Below are positions 62,306 through 64,000 of a DNA stretch of 64,000 nucleotides, in pieces; within the stretch, counting starts at the first letter, position 1; each line of letters begins with the position of its first letter. The notes below the pieces were generated by a model. The model saw nothing but the letters and a program-made list of their open reading frames with translations. It was not told the DNA's origin and did no database searches. The position numbers and the translations under genes were made by a program. Origin of the DNA: Mycobacterium montefiorense (GTDB taxonomy: Bacteria; Actinomycetota; Actinomycetes; Mycobacteriales; Mycobacteriaceae); contig NZ_BFCH01000018.1 of the NCBI RefSeq assembly GCF_003112775.1, positions 1,106,362 through 1,170,361 of the forward strand, read 5' to 3'.

Positions 62306-64000
62306 TTATTCTTCGTCGTCGTCGCTCAACGCCGCATTGAGCAGGTCCTCGAGGTCCATGTCCGCGATGTCCTTTTCGGTGCTCGCTCCAGCGACTGGGG
62401 CCGCCGCGGTGCTGTCTTCGGTTGCCAACGCGAGCAACAACTCCAGCACTCCGGCTTGCCGGAGTCGCTTGACCGGAATCGACCCCACCACACGCTGAAT
62501 GTCGGCTTCCCCGGGCGCGGCGGCCGGGGCGCTTTCCTCCGAACTCCCCACCAGCTCGGAATGCATGTAACCAGCCAGCGCGGCGCAGTTCGGATAATCG
62601 AAGATCAGCGTGGGCGAGAGCGCCAGACCGGTAGCGGACTTCAGCCTGTTGCGCATCTCGACGGCGGTCAGCGAATCGAAGCCGAGCTCCTGGAACGCTC
62701 TTTCCGGATCGATCGACTCGGGGCTCGAGTTGCCCAGCACCGTGGCGATATTGGAGCGCACCAGATCCAGCAGAACCGCGTATTGCTCATCCTCGGGCAA
62801 GCCTTCGAGACGTTGCAGCAGAGCTGATTTGGACTTCGCCGCGGCCAGCGAGTCGTCAACCTGGCGCCGGGTCGGCGCGTTGATCAGGTCAACGAACATC
62901 GGCGGCAACGTTCCGCCGTCGAACTTGACCCGCAGCGCCGCAAGGTCGATGTGGGCGGGCATCAAGAACGGCTCGTCGACGATCAGCGCGGTGTCCATCA
63001 ATTCCAGTGCCTGATCCGACGACATCGCGACGATGCCGTCGCGGCCGAATCGGGCACGATCGGCGGCACCCAGCGCACCGGTCATGGCACTGGCCTGGTC
63101 CCACAGACCCCAGCCCAGGGACATCGCCGGCAAGCCGTCCCCGCGCCGGTGCACGGCCAATCCGTCCAGGAAGGAGTTGGCAGCCGCGTAGTTGGCTTGA
63201 CCCGACGCGCCTGCCAATCCGGCCATCGACGAAAACAGCACGAAGGCGGACACATCGAGTTCGCGCGTCAACTCGTGCAGGTTCCAGGCACCGTCGACCT
63301 TGGCCCGCAGCACCGCATCCACCCGTTCCGGGGTCAACGACGAAATCACTGCGTCATCGAGCATCCCGGCCGCATGAATCACGCCGGATAGCGGCCGCTG
63401 CACCGGGATATCAGCGATCACCTTGGCCAACGCCTCGCGATCGGCGACGTCACACGCCACCACCTGGACCTGGGCACCCATCGCGCTGAGCTCGGTCATC
63501 AACTCCGCGGCCCCCGGCGCATCCAGGCCGCGCCGGCTCACCAAGACCACGTTGCGTGCGCCACGGCGAGAGACCAGGTGGCGGGCCAACGCCGACCCGG
63601 CCATGCCGGTCCCACCAGTGATCAGCACGGTGCCGGCCGACCAGCCATCCGGCATCGTCATCACGACCTTGCCCACGTGGCGGGCCTGACTCAGGTACCG
63701 CAACGCCGCCGGCGCGCGTCGGACGTCAAACCTGGTCACCGGCAACGGCCGTAGCACGTCGTCGCCGAAGAGCGCGGCCAGTTCGTCGAGCATCTGCTGG
63801 ATGCGCTCGGGGCCCGCCTCGAACAGATCAAAGGCGCGGTATCGCACCTCGTGATGTTCCTCGGCGACCTTGGCGGGCTCGCGGATGTCGGTCTTGCCCA
63901 TCTCCAAAAAGATCCCGCCGGGAGCCACCAGCCGCAGGGACGCGTCGACGAAGTCGCCAGCCAGGGAATCCAGCACCACATCCATGCCACGCCCGGCGGT
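62306..64000 (-). CDS. pks12: Pks12 mycoketide synthase, C-terminal part
   Basis: The 3' end of a modular type I polyketide synthase; the gene continues past base 64000. Domains in order: end of an enoyl reductase (to about 63,680, FDVRRAPAALRYLSQARHVGKVV), ketoreductase (LITGGTGMAGSALARHLV, catalytic SSMAGLAGASGQANYAAAN), acyl carrier protein (FQELGFDSLTAVEMRNRL, Ser phosphopantetheine site), then a ~100-residue acidic docking tail ending NAALSDDDEE. The assignment to Pks12, which builds the methyl-branched mycoketide of mannosyl-phosphomycoketide, rests on the neighbouring lppI/Rv2047c order and the tail. Confidence 0.85.
   Translation of the reverse strand, partial: TAGRGMDVVLDSLAGDFVDASLRLVAPGGIFLEMGKTDIREPAKVAEEHHEVRYRAFDLFEAGPERIQQMLDELAALFGDDVLRPLPVTRFDVRRAPAALRYLSQARHVGKVVMTMPDGWSAGTVLITGGTGMAGSALARHLVSRRGARNVVLVSRRGLDAPGAAELMTELSAMGAQVQVVACDVADREALAKVIADIPVQRPLSGVIHAAGMLDDAVISSLTPERVDAVLRAKVDGAWNLHELTRELDVSAFVLFSSMAGLAGASGQANYAAANSFLDGLAVHRRGDGLPAMSLGWGLWDQASAMTGALGAADRARFGRDGIVAMSSDQALELMDTALIVDEPFLMPAHIDLAALRVKFDGGTLPPMFVDLINAPTRRQVDDSLAAAKSKSALLQRLEGLPEDEQYAVLLDLVRSNIATVLGNSSPESIDPERAFQELGFDSLTAVEMRNRLKSATGLALSPTLIFDYPNCAALAGYMHSELVGSSEESAPAAAPGEADIQRVVGSIPVKRLRQAGVLELLLALATEDSTAAAPVAGASTEKDIADMDLEDLLNAALSDDDEE

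Noticed and set aside
1..64000. CRISPR arrays, insertion sequences, prophage, tRNA or rRNA genes
   Set aside because: None seen: no regularly spaced repeats, transposase motifs, integrase, or clover-leaf sequence with a CCA-type end.

Overview
The window reads as chromosomal DNA of a nontuberculous Mycobacterium. Codon use is high-GC throughout. The right half carries, in order, genes I recognise from the M. tuberculosis Rv2037c-Rv2048c neighbourhood: a patatin, a four-gene sugar ABC importer, an Rv2042c-like gene, pncA, lipT, lppI, an Rv2047c-like gene and the 3' end of pks12. That identification is from memory of those sequences, without a database search. No rRNA, tRNA, insertion sequence, prophage or CRISPR array is visible.

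Layout. (1) 1-7.85 kb: small SnoaL-like proteins, a thioesterase, an epimerase, a decayed epimerase, and a phosphotransferase coupled to a DUF7064-type protein, with a divergent TetR gene. (2) 7.86-16.2 kb: aldo/keto reductase, acyltransferase-3 membrane protein, a meta-cleavage aromatic operon (TetR, extradiol dioxygenase, FAH-type hydrolase, MhpA-like hydroxylase), and a two-domain universal stress protein with a DosR-like box. (3) 16.3-20.5 kb: the efeUOB iron uptake operon behind an IdeR-like box. (4) 20.6-24.2 kb: short genes and a patatin. (5) 24.15-37.8 kb: the sugar ABC importer, an ECF sigma factor, DoxX-like proteins, lipoproteins, pncA, gluconokinase, a phosphotransferase/DUF7064 fusion, lipT and lppI. 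(6) 37.9-59.6 kb: about 22 kb absent from the M. tuberculosis order as I remember it, rich in oxidoreductases (four P450s, three SDRs, an aldo/keto reductase, an HsaA-like monooxygenase, three DapB-like dehydrogenases) and their regulators. (7) 59.6-64 kb: the Rv2047c-like protein and the Pks12 C-terminus.

The most unusual part is 51.17-58.4 kb. Two paralogous five-segment membrane proteins, each with a tiny membrane protein of 34 or 42 aa, flank a NorD/CbbO-like VWA protein and a NorQ/CbbQ-like AAA+ ATPase. A 143-aa single-pass protein, a DapB-like dehydrogenase, a VOC protein and two P450s follow with overlapping stops and starts. NorQ/NorD-type pairs normally activate a metalloenzyme, but no heme-copper oxidase, Rubisco or CO dehydrogenase is present. 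The duplicated membrane protein is therefore the likely client, which would make this a candidate undescribed membrane enzyme system. A CTGAC-N4-GTCAG palindrome occurs at both ends of its upstream intergenic region.

The window also shows decay and rearrangement: a 5'-truncated and frameshifted epimerase, an SDR split by an in-frame stop, a sigma factor that appears to lack region 4.1, and an acetyltransferase whose last codons match the 3' end of an SDR gene 3.2 kb away.
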